In this document: positions 45,086 to 53,531 of the stretch, piece after piece
How the letters are laid out: the number at the start of each line of letters is the position of its first letter
How positions within the stretch are numbered: the first letter of the stretch is position 1
NCBI RefSeq assembly: GCF_014648575.1
Contig: NZ_BMRJ01000001.1
Coordinates: 1,832,854 to 1,896,853, forward strand
DNA: 64,000 bases
Direction of reading: 5' to 3'
DNA from: Agromyces mediolanus
Lineage (GTDB): Bacteria > Actinomycetota > Actinomycetes > Actinomycetales > Microbacteriaceae
Position numbers and translations under genes: made by a program
The notes under the pieces: model-generated
Told to the model about the DNA's origin: nothing
Databases searched by the model: none
What the model saw: only the letters and a program-made list of their open reading frames with translations

Positions 45086-46645
45086 ATGCTCGGTACCAGC
45101 ACGCGACCAGCCAGACCCTCGCCGATCCGGCGTCCTCGCGCGACCCTCGTCTCGGGGCTCACCGCGCTCGCGGCCGGCGGGCTCGTGGCGCTCGCCTTCG
45201 CGGGCTGCGGCGTCGTGACGCCCGGCCCGGTTTCGACGATCGGGCGGATCGACTTCGATCGCCCGCTCGCGATCCCGCCGATCGCCGAGTCGAGCGTGGA
45301 CGCCGACGGCACCCGGGTCTTCGCGCTCACCGCGCAGGCCGGCACCACCGAGTTCGAGCCCGGCGTGCCGAGCGAGAGCTGGGGGTTCAACGGCGGCTAC
45401 CTCGGCCCGACGCTCGTCGCGGACCGCGGCGAACGGGTGCGTGTCGAGGTGCGCAACACGCTCGACGAGCCGACCACGGTGCACTGGCACGGGATGCACC
45501 TGCCCGCGGCGATGGACGGCGGTCCGCACCAGATGGTCGCGCCCGGCGCCACCTGGGCGCCCGAGTGGCTCGTCGCGCAGCAGGCCGCGACGCTCTGGTA
45601 CCACCCGCATCCGCACGGCGAGACCGAGACGCACGTGTCCCGAGGCCTTGCCGGACTCGTCCTGCTGCACGACGACGCCGAGCGCGCCCTCGGGCTGCCG
45701 GCCGAGTACGGCGTCGACGACGTGCCCGTGATCGTGCAGGACACCGGGTTCAGCGCCGAGGGCCGTCGCGAGGCGGCGCAGCGGGGCTACGCGGGAGCGC
45801 TCGGCGACGAACTGCTCGTGAATGGCACCCGCTCGCCGTACTTCGAGGCCGGTGACGAGCTTCTCCGGCTGCGGCTGCTGAACGCGTCGACGGCGCGCAG
45901 CTACGCCTTCGCCTGGGCCGACGACCGTCCGGTGCGATTGATCGGGACCGACGGCGGACTGCTCGACGCGCCGGTGGAGCTGCCGGAGCTCCGGCTCTCG
46001 CCGGGGGAGCGGGCCGAGGTGCTCGTTCGGCTCACCCCCGGGGAGCGGCTCGTGCTGCAGTCCCGCATGACGCCGGAACTCGCCGGGCTCGTCGGACCGG
46101 TCGCGCAGACGAACGGGGCGGCCGATGGCTTCGACGTGCTCGAGCTGCGCGCTGCCGAGCAGCTCCGAGCAGCGACCGCCGATCCCGACGCGCTCATCCC
46201 GCTGCCGCCGCTCGAGGACGGCGAGCTCGCCGCCGATCGCCGCTTCGTCCTCGACGACAGCTTCGAGATCAACGGCCACGCTATGGACCTCGGCCGCATC
46301 GACGAGACCGTCACGGTCGACACGCTCGAGCGCTGGACCGTCGTGAACGACACCGCGCTCCCGCACAGCTTCCACGTGCACGACGTGCAGTTCCGACTGG
46401 CTGCGGTGGCCGGTGAGCCCCCGCCGCCGGAGCTCGCGGGCTGGAAGGACACGATCTTCGTCGAGCCCGAGACCGAGTACGTGCTGCTCCTCCGCTTCGC
46501 CGACTACGCCGACCCGGACACGCCGTACATGTACCACTGCCACCTGCTGTGGCACGAGGATCAGGGGATGATGGGGCAGTTCGCCGTCGTCGAGCCGGGT
46601 CAGCGTGCGACGATTCCCGAGGGGACCGACCATGACCACCACTGA
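45086..46645 (+). CDS. multicopper oxidase, lipoprotein
   Basis: Extracytoplasmic three-domain copper oxidase, 519 residues. The signal region (basic RRPRAT, then hydrophobic LTALAAGGLVALAFAGC) ends in a lipobox-like FAGC, so it is probably a lipoprotein. The four copper motifs are all present: HWHGMH (about 134), WYHPHPHGE (about 171), HSFHVHDVQF (about 430) and YHCHLLWHEDQGMMGQF (about 486), the last with the T1 copper Cys, His and axial Met. ATG 45086 was chosen over one 36 bases earlier because the signal peptide starts there and GGAAG lies just upstream. The end overlaps the following kinase gene by 14 bases. Confidence 0.92.
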   Translation: MLGTSTRPARPSPIRRPRATLVSGLTALAAGGLVALAFAGCGVVTPGPVSTIGRIDFDRPLAIPPIAESSVDADGTRVFALTAQAGTTEFEPGVPSESWGFNGGYLGPTLVADRGERVRVEVRNTLDEPTTVHWHGMHLPAAMDGGPHQMVAPGATWAPEWLVAQQAATLWYHPHPHGETETHVSRGLAGLVLLHDDAERALGLPAEYGVDDVPVIVQDTGFSAEGRREAAQRGYAGALGDELLVNGTRSPYFEAGDELLRLRLLNASTARSYAFAWADDRPVRLIGTDGGLLDAPVELPELRLSPGERAEVLVRLTPGERLVLQSRMTPELAGLVGPVAQTNGAADGFDVLELRAAEQLRAATADPDALIPLPPLEDGELAADRRFVLDDSFEINGHAMDLGRIDETVTVDTLERWTVVNDTALPHSFHVHDVQFRLAAVAGEPPPPELAGWKDTIFVEPETEYVLLLRFADYADPDTPYMYHCHLLWHEDQGMMGQFAVVEPGQRATIPEGTDHDHH

Positions 46646-48086
46646 TGCGCCCGACACCGAGCAGCCGACCACCCACACGAATCGCGAGGCCATGAGCACC
46701 GAACCGGCCAACAGCCCATCCGCCGAGACGTCGCCGCGGAAGCGCGGACGCGGCTACGGCGCGCTCTGGGCCGCGGTGCCGCGGGAGCTCGGCTTCCTCA
46801 TCCTCACCATGCCGATCGCGGTCGTCGGCCTCAGCTTCGCCGCCACCGTGTTCTTCACCGGAGTCGGCCTGCTCGCCCTCGTCGTCGGCGTGTTCGTGAT
46901 GGTGGGCGCGTTCTACGTGGCGCGCGGCTTCGGCACCCTCGAGCTCGTCCGCCTCGAGTGGGCCGGCCGCCCCCGCATCGAGCGGCCGGACTGGGCCCGC
47001 GACGGGCGTGAGGCGGGATTCTGGCGGGCCGCCTTCGTGCCCTTCGTCGACGGGCACTACTGGCTGTACGTGCTGCACACGCTCATCGTCAATCCGATCG
47101 TGAGCATCTTCACGTGGACGGTCACGATCGTCTGGGTGTCGATGGCGCTCGGCGGCACCACCGGCTGGTTCTGGCAGCGCTTCATCCCCGAGAGCGACCG
47201 CGGCTTCTGGCTGAACGAGTGGCTGCTGGACCGGTTCTTCCCGGGCAACGACTTCTCCTACGACGTCGTCGCGGGGGAGCGGCTGCTCGAGTTCGTGCTC
47301 GGCGTGATCTTCCTGCTCACCCTCCCGTACGTGTTCCGAGGGCTCACGCTGCTGCACGAGGCCGCGGCGCGCGGCCTGCTCGGCGCCTGGCGTTCCGAGG
47401 CGCTCGAGGTCGAGGTGGCGCAGCTCGCCGCCTCGCGCGGCGCCGCGGTGCAGGCGGAGGATGCCTCGCTGCGACGCCTCGAGCGGGACATCCACGACGG
47501 CCCGCAGCAGCGGCTCGTCCGGCTGCAGATGGATCTCGCGACGATCGAGCGGCGCATGGAGCGCGACCCGGACGCCGCCCGGGAGCTCATCGGCGAGGCG
47601 CGGGAGCAGGCGCGCGAGACGCTCGACGAGCTCCGCGCCCTGTCGCGGGGTTTCGCGCCGCCGCTGCTGCAGGACCGGGGCCTCGCGAGCGCACTCGAGT
47701 CGCTCGCCTCCCGGAGCCCGGTGCCGGTGGTGTTCGAGAACCTCCTGCCCGCGGCCAGCGGGCTGCCGGCGGCGATCGAGCGGAACGCGTACTTCGTGGC
47801 GGCCGAGCTGCTGACGAACGTCGTGAAGCACTCCGACGCGACGAGCGTGCGGCTGCGGGTCGCCGTGCGCGACGCGGGCCCGGCCGGGCACTGGCTCGAC
47901 CTCTGGGTCACCGACAACGGCTCTGGCGGCGCGCGTCTGGAGGCGGGGCACGGGCTCGCTGGGCTGCACGAGCGCGTGCTCGGACTCCGCGGCCAGTTCC
48001 TCGTCGACAGCCCTCCGGGCGGCCCGACGATCATCGGCGCGCACATCCCGTTCCTGCCGGAGACGCCGAGCGTCGACGGCGTCTGA
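46632..48086 (+). CDS. sensor histidine kinase with N-terminal membrane sensor (PF13796-like)
   Basis: 484-residue membrane kinase. A disordered 40-residue start is followed by four membrane helices in a putative sensor domain (LGFLILTMPIAVVGLSFAATVFFTG, LLALVVGVFVMVGAFYVA, then two after residue 140). The histidine-phosphotransfer helix is RRLERDIHDGPQQRLVRLQMDL (His about residue 291) of the HisKA_3 type, and the ATPase ends GHGLAGLHERVLGLRGQF. It overlaps the multicopper oxidase gene and precedes a NarL regulator by 37 bases. Confidence 0.92.
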   Translation: MTTTDAPDTEQPTTHTNREAMSTEPANSPSAETSPRKRGRGYGALWAAVPRELGFLILTMPIAVVGLSFAATVFFTGVGLLALVVGVFVMVGAFYVARGFGTLELVRLEWAGRPRIERPDWARDGREAGFWRAAFVPFVDGHYWLYVLHTLIVNPIVSIFTWTVTIVWVSMALGGTTGWFWQRFIPESDRGFWLNEWLLDRFFPGNDFSYDVVAGERLLEFVLGVIFLLTLPYVFRGLTLLHEAAARGLLGAWRSEALEVEVAQLAASRGAAVQAEDASLRRLERDIHDGPQQRLVRLQMDLATIERRMERDPDAARELIGEAREQARETLDELRALSRGFAPPLLQDRGLASALESLASRSPVPVVFENLLPAASGLPAAIERNAYFVAAELLTNVVKHSDATSVRLRVAVRDAGPAGHWLDLWVTDNGSGGARLEAGHGLAGLHERVLGLRGQFLVDSPPGGPTIIGAHIPFLPETPSVDGV

Positions 48087-48111
48087 CGCATGGCGGGTCG
48101 CCCCGCGCCGC

Positions 48112-48117
48112 TAGGGT
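48112..48117 (+). promoter_or_regulatory. -10 box TAGGGT of the response regulator gene (leaderless spacing)
   Basis: TAGGGT lies six bases before the ATG at 48124, in the 37-base gap after the kinase gene. Confidence 0.45.
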
Positions 48118-48123
48118 TGGGGC

Positions 48124-48786
48124 ATGCCAGACCCCGCCCGCGGCCAGCTCCGCGTCGTGCTCGCCGAGGACTCGGTGCTCCTGCGCGAAGGGCTCGTCCG
48201 GCTCTTCGACGAGGCCGGGTTCGAGACGGTCGGGTCCTACCCGGATGCCGAGCAGCTGCTCGCCTCGGTCGCCGAGGATCTGCCCGACGTCGCGGTGCTC
48301 GACGTGCGCATGCCCCCGAGCTTCCGCGACGAGGGCGTGCGCGCGGCGATCGAGCTGCGCCGCCGCTATCCGAGGCTCGGGGTGCTGCTGCTCAGCCAGT
48401 ACGTCGAGGGCACCTACGCCCACGAGCTGCTGAGCTCCGGCGAGGGCGGCATGGGCTATCTGCTGAAGGACCGCGTCGCTTCGCTCGACGAGCTCGACGA
48501 CGCCGTGCGCCGGGTCAGCGACGGCGGGACCGTGCTCGACCCGCAGGTCGTCCGCGAGCTGCTGAGCCGTCGTGCCGATCCGCTCGAGAGCCTCACGCCC
48601 CGTGAGCGCGAGGTGCTCGAGCTCATGGCCGAGGGGCGCACGAACGCGGGCATCGCCGCACAGCTGTTCATCGGCGTCGGCGCGGTCGAGAAGAACGTGA
48701 CCTCGATCTTCCAGAAGCTCGGCCTCGAGGACTCCGGCACCGATCATCGCCGGGTGCTCGCCGTGCTCGCCTGGCTGCAGCGCTGA
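48124..48786 (+). CDS. NarL/LuxR-type response regulator
   Basis: 220-residue partner of the upstream kinase. Receiver domain (about 11-130) with VVLAEDSVLLREGL, phosphoacceptor in DVAVLDVRMPPSF (about residue 61) and Lys in GYLLKDRVASLDEL. HTH domain LTPREREVLELMAEGRTNAGIAAQLFIGVGAVEKNVTSIFQKL (quoted in part: LTPREREVLELMAEGR, about 159-174). VGAVEKNVTSIFQKLGL is characteristic of actinobacterial regulators. A separate leaderless promoter is possible. A strong bidirectional hairpin follows. Confidence 0.92.
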   Translation: MPDPARGQLRVVLAEDSVLLREGLVRLFDEAGFETVGSYPDAEQLLASVAEDLPDVAVLDVRMPPSFRDEGVRAAIELRRRYPRLGVLLLSQYVEGTYAHELLSSGEGGMGYLLKDRVASLDELDDAVRRVSDGGTVLDPQVVRELLSRRADPLESLTPREREVLELMAEGRTNAGIAAQLFIGVGAVEKNVTSIFQKLGLEDSGTDHRRVLAVLAWLQR

Positions 48787-48813
48787 TCCCCGGCCGGCGT
48801 CCGGGCATGAGGA

Positions 48814-48843
48814 GGGGCCGGGATCCTCGCGGATCCCGGCCCC
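48814..48843. terminator. bidirectional terminator between response regulator and dps
   Basis: Perfect 13-bp stem GGGGCCGGGATCC and complement with a TCGC loop, placed between two convergent genes. Confidence 0.8.
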
Positions 48844-48863
48844 CCCGTCGTCGGTGCCGAGGC

Positions 48864-49349
48864 TCAGCTCACGCTGAGGTGCGCCGAGAGGAACCAGCGG
48901 TCCTTGTCGAGGCCCTGACGGATCGCGATGGCGATGTCCTGGCTCGACGGGTCGAGCGTCTCGAGGCCCTCGATCGCGGCGTTCACCTTCTCGGTCGCGA
49001 CGTCGATCTGCGCGATCACGTCGGCGATGGTGTCCTCGGACGGCTTGAAGCCCGCCTTGGGGTTCGCGCCCGCGGTCTGCTTGGCGACGGTCGCGAGGCG
49101 GGCGTCGATCGGCAGCCCGAGTGCGATCACGCGCTCGGCGGCCTCGTCGGCCCAGCCCTGCGCGTGCTCCACGACGGTGTCGAGGAACTCGTGCACCGGC
49201 AGGAAGTTGATACCGCGGACGTGCCAATGCGCCTGCTTGCCGTTCACGGCGAGCGTCACGAGCTCGTGCACGATCGGGGTGAAGAACTGGGCCACCCCGG
49301 AGGCGACCTCGGCGTTCGCGCCGGTCTTCGGAGCCATGGTGTCGGTCAT
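48864..49349 (-). CDS. dps: Dps-family ferritin-like DNA-protection protein
   Basis: Dodecameric iron-storage and DNA-binding stress protein, 161 residues. Ferroxidase site: QAHWHVRGINFLPVHEFLDTVVEHAQGWADEAAERV carries H-W-H (about 43-45) and the D-x-x-x-E region (HEFLDT, WADEAAERV, about 57-74). The four-helix bundle continues to the C-terminus SAHLSVS. ATG at 49349 has AAGGCGG upstream, and TAGCGT (49389-49384) is a plausible -10. The N-terminus is short, without the Lys-rich tail of E. coli Dps, so direct DNA condensation is uncertain. Confidence 0.92.
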   Translation of the reverse strand: MTDTMAPKTGANAEVASGVAQFFTPIVHELVTLAVNGKQAHWHVRGINFLPVHEFLDTVVEHAQGWADEAAERVIALGLPIDARLATVAKQTAGANPKAGFKPSEDTIADVIAQIDVATEKVNAAIEGLETLDPSSQDIAIAIRQGLDKDRWFLSAHLSVS

Positions 49350-49550
49350 CTGTTCCGCCTTCCCTTGGTCGTTGTCTGCTTCAACGCTACGCAGCTCACG
49401 ATCTATTTCAAGCAAGGGAAGGCAGGGCTTGCGAAGGGGAGGCGTACCTCACTACGGTCGGATGCCGCACTCAAACGAGCCGCGCACGCACCCCGTGCGC
49501 GGCGACCCCGCCGATGTGCACTACGATCGAACCGTGCCGTCAGGCGCATC

Positions 49551-49621
49551 GGGGATGTAGCTCAATGGTAGAGCCTCAGTCTTCCAAACTGATTACGCGG
49601 GTTCGATTCCCGTCATCCCCT
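49551..49621 (+). tRNA. tRNA-Gly (TCC anticodon)
   Basis: Cloverleaf: acceptor GGGGATG/CATCCCC, D-arm TAGCTCAATGGTAGAGC, anticodon arm TCAGT-CTTCCAA-ACTGA giving TCC, T-arm CGGGTTCGATTCCCG, discriminator T. CCA is not encoded. A TACGAT -10 candidate lies at 49522-49527. Confidence 0.95.
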
Positions 49622-49690
49622 CCGATTCAGCTCCGTCCGCGCTCGGCCGCGGCATCGCTCCGGTGTCATGAGCAGCCCCGCGCCGTGCAG

Positions 49691-49696
49691 TAGACT
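49691..49696 (+). promoter_or_regulatory. -10 box TAGACT upstream of tRNA-Pro (and tig)
   Basis: TAGACT is 70 bases before the tRNA. No comparable box lies between tRNA-Pro and tig, so a joint transcript is likely. Confidence 0.45.
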
Positions 49697-49766
49697 TTCT
49701 CGGGTCATCCGCGTCCCGGCCTGCTTCGGCATGCCCTCGCGGGTGGCGACGAGTTGAGTAGCGACT

Positions 49767-49841
49767 CGGGGCGTAGCTCAGCTTGGCTAGAGCGCCCGCT
49801 TTGGGAGCGGGAGGTCGCAGGTTCGAATCCTGTCGCCCCGA
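49767..49841 (+). tRNA. tRNA-Pro (TGG anticodon)
   Basis: Cloverleaf: acceptor CGGGGCG/CGCCCCG, D-arm TAGCTCAGCTTGGCTAGAGC, anticodon arm CCCGC-TTTGGGA-GCGGG with anticodon TGG, T-arm GCAGGTTCGAATCCTGT, discriminator A, CCA not encoded. Trigger factor starts 49 bases later. Confidence 0.95.
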
Positions 49842-49890
49842 CGAGTCGCCTGGCTCGACACGAACTTCCACACAACAGGAGAACTTCCAC

Positions 49891-51345
49891 ATGCCGACCA
49901 CTTCGGTTGAGAAGCTGAGCCCGACGCGCGCCAAGCTCACCATCACGGTGACGCCCGAGGAGCTGAAGCCCAGCATCGCCCACGCGTACGAGCACATCGC
50001 CGAGCAGATCAACGTGCCCGGGTTCCGCAAGGGCAAGGTGCCGCCGCCCATCATCGACCAGCGCGTCGGCAAGGCGGCCGTGCTCGAGCACGCCGTCAAC
50101 GAGGGCCTCGACGGCTTCTACCGCGCCGCCGTCACCGAGCACGAGCTGCGCCCGCTCGGCCGCCCCGCGGCCGACATCGTGGAGTGGCCGAACGAGAAGG
50201 ACTTCTCGGGCGACCTGCTGCTCTCGATCGAGGTCGACGTGCGCCCCGAGATCGAGCTGCCCGCCTACGACGGCCTCGAGCTCACCGTCGACTCGGTCGA
50301 GATCGACGAGAACGAGGTCACCGAGGAGCTCGACCGTCTGCGCAGCCGCTTCGGCACGCTGATCACGGTCGACCGTCCCGCGAAGACCGGTGACTTCGTC
50401 ACGCTCGACCTCGTCGCCGAGATCGACGGAGCCCAGGTCGACACCGCCAACGGCATCTCCTACGAGGTCGGCTCGGGCGAGCTCCTCGCGGGCATCGACG
50501 AGGCGCTCGACTCGCTCACCGCGGGTGAGACCACCACCTTCACCTCGAGCCTGCTGGGCGGCGAGCACGAGGGTGCCGAGGCCGAGATCACCGTCACCGT
50601 CACCGCCGTCAAGGAGCGCGAGCTCCCCGAGGCCGACGACGACTTCGCCCAGATCGCGAGCGAGTTCGACACCATCGCCGAGCTCACCGAGTCGCTCAAG
50701 GAGCAGGTCGGCCGCAACAAGACCTTCGGTCAGGGCACCCAGGCGCGCGACCTGCTCGTCGACAAGCTCATCGAGCTCGCCGACGTCCCGGTCGCCGACT
50801 CGGTCATCGAGGACGAGGTGCACCGCCACCTCGAGTCCGAGAACCGCCTCGAGGACGACGAGCACCGCGCCGAGGTCACCGAGGCGAGCACCAAGTCGTT
50901 CAAGTCGCAGATCATCCTCGACAAGATCGCCGAGGTCGAGAACGTCCAGGTCAGCCAGGACGAACTCACCCAGTACCTCGTGCAGGGTGCTGCTCAGTAC
51001 GGCATGAACCCGCAGGAGTTCGTCCAGATCCTCAGCGAGCAGGGCCAGATCCCGGCGATGGTCGGCGAGGTCGCCCGCAACAAGGCGCTGGCGATCGCGC
51101 TCGGCAAGGCGAAGGTCACCGACGCCGACGGCAAGGCCGTCGACCTCAGCGAGTTCACCGCCGTCGGCGAGGACGAAGCCGAGGCCGAGGCCGAGGTCGT
51201 CGCCGAGGCCGAGGAGATCGTCGAGGAGGCCGAAGAGGCCGAGAAGCCCGCGCCGAAGAAGCGCGCCACGAAGAAGGCGAGCGACGAGGCGGAGGGCGAG
51301 AAGCCCGCGCCGAAGAAGCGCGCCGCCAAGAAGTCGGACGCGTAA
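49891..51345 (+). CDS. tig: trigger factor
   Basis: Ribosome-bound chaperone and peptidyl-prolyl isomerase. Ribosome-docking loop is [12 protein letters not shown] (about 42-53); the FKBP-like PPIase domain spans about 155-245 ([17 protein letters not shown] ... [13 protein letters not shown]); the arm/cradle domain runs to about 425. Beyond it is an actinobacterial tail: an acidic stretch ([23 protein letters not shown]) and two near-identical Lys/Ala-rich units KPAPKKRA[T/A]KK. Total 484 residues versus about 430 in E. coli. AGGAG eight bases before the ATG. It lies at the head of the protein quality cluster tig-clpP1-clpP2-clpX. Confidence 0.96.
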   Translation: MPTTSVEKLSPTRAKLTITVTPEELKPSIAHAYEHIAEQINVPGFRKGKVPPPIIDQRVGKAAVLEHAVNEGLDGFYRAAVTEHELRPLGRPAADIVEWPNEKDFSGDLLLSIEVDVRPEIELPAYDGLELTVDSVEIDENEVTEELDRLRSRFGTLITVDRPAKTGDFVTLDLVAEIDGAQVDTANGISYEVGSGELLAGIDEALDSLTAGETTTFTSSLLGGEHEGAEAEITVTVTAVKERELPEADDDFAQIASEFDTIAELTESLKEQVGRNKTFGQGTQARDLLVDKLIELADVPVADSVIEDEVHRHLESENRLEDDEHRAEVTEASTKSFKSQIILDKIAEVENVQVSQDELTQYLVQGAAQYGMNPQEFVQILSEQGQIPAMVGEVARNKALAIALGKAKVTDADGKAVDLSEFTAVGEDEAEAEAEVVAEAEEIVEEAEEAEKPAPKKRATKKASDEAEGEKPAPKKRAAKKSDA

Positions 51346-51359
51346 GCAGCTGATTCCGT

Positions 51360-51394
51360 GAGCGGGGGTCGGGCCGATGGCCCGGCCCCCGCTC
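51360..51394 (+). terminator. hairpin terminator after tig
   Basis: 16-bp stem (GAGCGGGGGTCGGGCC with one G.T pair) and GAT loop, 14 bases after the stop codon. Confidence 0.8.
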
Positions 51395-51429
51395 GCATTC
51401 CGCCACGACGGCGAAGGGACGGACGCACG

Positions 51430-51927
51430 ATGACCGCAGCGGACTGGCAGGACACCGTCGACGCCGTCTGGGCGGATGCGGACGTCCTCGGCGACGCCGA
51501 GGTGATCCGCAGGATCGACGCGCTCGCGGCCGAGTTGCCCGGCAGCGACCCTCGCGGCGCCTTCGAGGCGGCGGGAGCCCGCGACGCGGCGGGCTTGGAG
51601 GACGAGGCCGTCGCCGGCTATCGGCGGGCGCTCGCCCTCGGGCTCGCGGGGCGGTCGCGGGTGGAGGCGCTGATCCAGCTCGCCTCGACGCTGCGGAACC
51701 TCGGCCGGCCGAGCGAGTCGCTCGCGCTGCTCGACGAGGCCTCGGCCGACCCGCACGACCTCGGCGACGCGGTGACGGCGTTCCGGGCGCTCGCACTCGT
51801 CGATCTCGGGCGCGAGCGGCACGCGGCGGCCGAGCTCGTGGCCGCCCTCGTTCCGCACCTGCCGCAGTACCGCCGTTCGCTGGCCGCGTACGCCGCGGCC
51901 CTGGGCGGCGACGCGTCATCCGCCTAG
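51430..51927 (+). CDS. tetratricopeptide repeat protein
   Basis: 165-residue helical protein. Two to three TPR-like repeats are visible: [50 protein letters not shown] (parts: [20 protein letters not shown]) and [29 protein letters not shown]. No signal peptide. Such proteins mediate protein-protein contacts; a chaperone-adaptor role next to tig and clp genes is an inference. ATG 51430 chosen as GAAGGGACG lies upstream and the frame before it crosses the terminator. Confidence 0.8.
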   Translation: MTAADWQDTVDAVWADADVLGDAEVIRRIDALAAELPGSDPRGAFEAAGARDAAGLEDEAVAGYRRALALGLAGRSRVEALIQLASTLRNLGRPSESLALLDEASADPHDLGDAVTAFRALALVDLGRERHAAAELVAALVPHLPQYRRSLAAYAAALGGDASSA

Positions 51928-51961
51928 GGCGAACAGCCCCGTTCCGCGCCGTTGCACCGGA

Positions 51962-51967
51962 TAGATT
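51962..51967 (+). promoter_or_regulatory. -10 box TAGATT of clpP1P2
   Basis: A TAGATT hexamer 34 bases before the clpP1 ATG; a transcript start near 51975 leaves a short leader with CGGAGCG as Shine-Dalgarno site. Confidence 0.5.
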
Positions 51968-52001
51968 CGATTCAACGCGACAACGAAACGGAGCGACATC
52001 C

Positions 52002-52589
52002 ATGGCCGAACAGACCCCGCAGCCGGGTGTATTCGATCGACTGCTGAAGGACCGCATCATCTGGCTCGGTTCCGAGGTGCGCGACGACAACGCGAACGAG
52101 ATCGCCGCGAAGCTCCTGCTGCTCGCCGCCGAGGACCCGAAGAAGGACATCTACCTCTACATCAACTCGCCGGGCGGTTCGATCACGGCGGGCATGGCGA
52201 TCTACGACACGATGCAGTTCGTGCCGAACGACATCGTCACGGTGGGCATCGGCATGGCGGCCTCGATGGGGCAGCTGCTGCTGACCGCGGGCACCAAGGG
52301 CAAGCGCTACATCACCCCGAACGCGCGAGTGCTCCTGCACCAGCCGCACGGCGGCTTCGGCGGCACCGCGAGCGACATCCAGACCCAGGCCCAGCTCATC
52401 CTCGACATGAAGAAGCGCCTGGCGGAGATCACGGCGGCGCAGACCGGCAAGTCGGTCGAGCAGATCAACGCCGACGGCGACCGCGACCGCTGGTTCTCCG
52501 CGCAGGAGGCGCTCGAGTACGGCTTCGTCGACCACATCCGCGAGTCCGCGCTCGACGTCGCGGGCGGCGGCGGAACGAACCAGGCGTAA
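52002..52589 (+). CDS. clpP: ATP-dependent Clp protease proteolytic subunit 1
   Basis: Serine protease ring subunit, 195 residues. Catalytic triad S88 (MAASMGQ), H113 (LLHQPHGG) and D162 (GDRDRWF). Family markers [20 protein letters not shown] and the processing-free short N-terminus ([18 protein letters not shown]) fit actinobacterial ClpP1. In actinobacteria ClpP1 and ClpP2 form a mixed tetradecamer that is usually essential and pairs with ClpX or ClpC. The clpP2 start lies 19 bases after the stop; ACGAGAGAGAGAACG between them carries the Shine-Dalgarno region. Confidence 0.95.
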   Translation: MAEQTPQPGVFDRLLKDRIIWLGSEVRDDNANEIAAKLLLLAAEDPKKDIYLYINSPGGSITAGMAIYDTMQFVPNDIVTVGIGMAASMGQLLLTAGTKGKRYITPNARVLLHQPHGGFGGTASDIQTQAQLILDMKKRLAEITAAQTGKSVEQINADGDRDRWFSAQEALEYGFVDHIRESALDVAGGGGTNQA

Positions 52590-52608
52590 CGAGAGAGAGA
52601 ACGAGCGA

Positions 52609-53292
52609 ATGACAATGCAAGCCTTCACCGGTCCTGCGAACGGCGGCACCGCCTTCTCCGGCGTGCAGGCGCCCGGCTCGCGCTACATCCTGCCGAGCTT
52701 CGAGGAGCGCACGGCCTACGGCTTTAAGCGCCAGGACCCGTACGCGAAGCTCTTCGAGGACCGCATCATCTTCCTCGGCGTGCAGGTCGACGACGCGTCG
52801 GCCGACGACATCATGGCGCAGCTGCTCGTCCTCGAGTCGATGGACCCCGAGCGCGACATCATGATGTACATCAACTCGCCGGGCGGCTCCTTCACCGCGA
52901 TGACCGCGATCTACGACACGATGCAGTACATCCGTCCGCAGATCCAGACGGTCGTGCTCGGCCAGGCCGCCTCGGCGGCTGCGGTCATCGCCGCTGCCGG
53001 CACGCCCGGTCGTCGCCTCGCGCTGCCCAACGCCCGAATCCTCATCCACCAGCCCGCGATGGGCGAGGCGGGGCACGGGCAGGCCTCGGACATCGAGATC
53101 CAGGCGGCCGAGATCCTGCGCATGCGCACCTGGCTCGAGGAGACGCTCTCGAAGCACTCCAAGCGCAGCCAGGAGGAGGTCAACAAGGACATCGACCGCG
53201 ACAAGATCCTCTCGGCCGAGGAGGCCCTGCAGTACGGTCTCATCGACCAGGTGCTGACTTCCCGCAAGACGCTGCCCGCGCTCACGAGCTGA
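52609..53292 (+). CDS. clpP: ATP-dependent Clp protease proteolytic subunit 2
   Basis: Second ClpP ring subunit, 227 residues, with a longer N-terminal propeptide-like region (MTMQAFTGPANGGTAFSG ... SRYILPSFEERTAYGFKRQD). Triad S122 (GQAASAAAV), H147 (LIHQPAMGEAGHGQAS) and D196 (DIDRDKILS). The spacing of the triad equals that of ClpP1. HQPAMGEAGHGQASDIE is the ClpP2-type handle. Translated from the same message as clpP1. Confidence 0.95.
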   Translation: MTMQAFTGPANGGTAFSGVQAPGSRYILPSFEERTAYGFKRQDPYAKLFEDRIIFLGVQVDDASADDIMAQLLVLESMDPERDIMMYINSPGGSFTAMTAIYDTMQYIRPQIQTVVLGQAASAAAVIAAAGTPGRRLALPNARILIHQPAMGEAGHGQASDIEIQAAEILRMRTWLEETLSKHSKRSQEEVNKDIDRDKILSAEEALQYGLIDQVLTSRKTLPALTS

Positions 53293-53306
53293 GCCCGGCA
53301 CCTCCG

Positions 53307-53435
53307 ATGACGAACGGCGCGCTGGACGACCGGCGCGCCGTTCGCCGTCTCTTCGTCCGGCCGGATGGGGGCTGCGCCGCGTGGAGTTCGTTCCTCGACG
53401 ACCCCCGCCGGTACTTCCGGCACCTGATCGACTGA
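53307..53435 (+). CDS. possible 42-residue small protein after clpP2 (uncertain)
   Basis: An ATG-initiated frame of 42 codons with third-position GC near 90 percent, reading MTNGALDDRRAVRRLF ... WSSFLDDPRRYFRHLID. It overlaps the terminator-like inverted repeat 53311-53344 and has no good Shine-Dalgarno site, so it may be chance or the remnant of a gene. I recognise no homologue. Confidence 0.25.
   Translation: MTNGALDDRRAVRRLFVRPDGGCAAWSSFLDDPRRYFRHLID
53311..53344 (+). terminator. hairpin terminator after clpP2
   Basis: 15-bp stem (CGAACGGCGCGCTGG with one T.G pair) closed by an ACGA loop, 18 bases downstream of the clpP2 stop. Confidence 0.7.
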
Positions 53436-53497
53436 AGCGGATCGCCACGCCGTCGCCGATCCTGCGCCGCTCCGCCGCAACGACGCCGGCACGGGTT

Positions 53498-53503
53498 AGG
53501 CTC
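53498..53503 (+). promoter_or_regulatory. -10 box TAGGCT of clpX
   Basis: TAGGCT lies 28 bases before the clpX ATG; start near 53510 with AGGGAGG as Shine-Dalgarno site. Confidence 0.45.
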
Positions 53504-53531
53504 GGAGCAGACCGCTGAGAGGGAGGATGCG

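Noticed and set aside
49460..49558. A 32-codon frame (MPHSNEPRTHPVRG...) ending in tRNA-Gly
   Set aside because: Its stop lies inside the tRNA gene and no Shine-Dalgarno site is present; TACGGT is only three bases before its ATG. I consider it chance.
51952..51957. TTGCAC as a -35 box for clpP1
   Set aside because: It lies only four bases before the TAGATT -10 candidate, far from the 16-18 bases expected.
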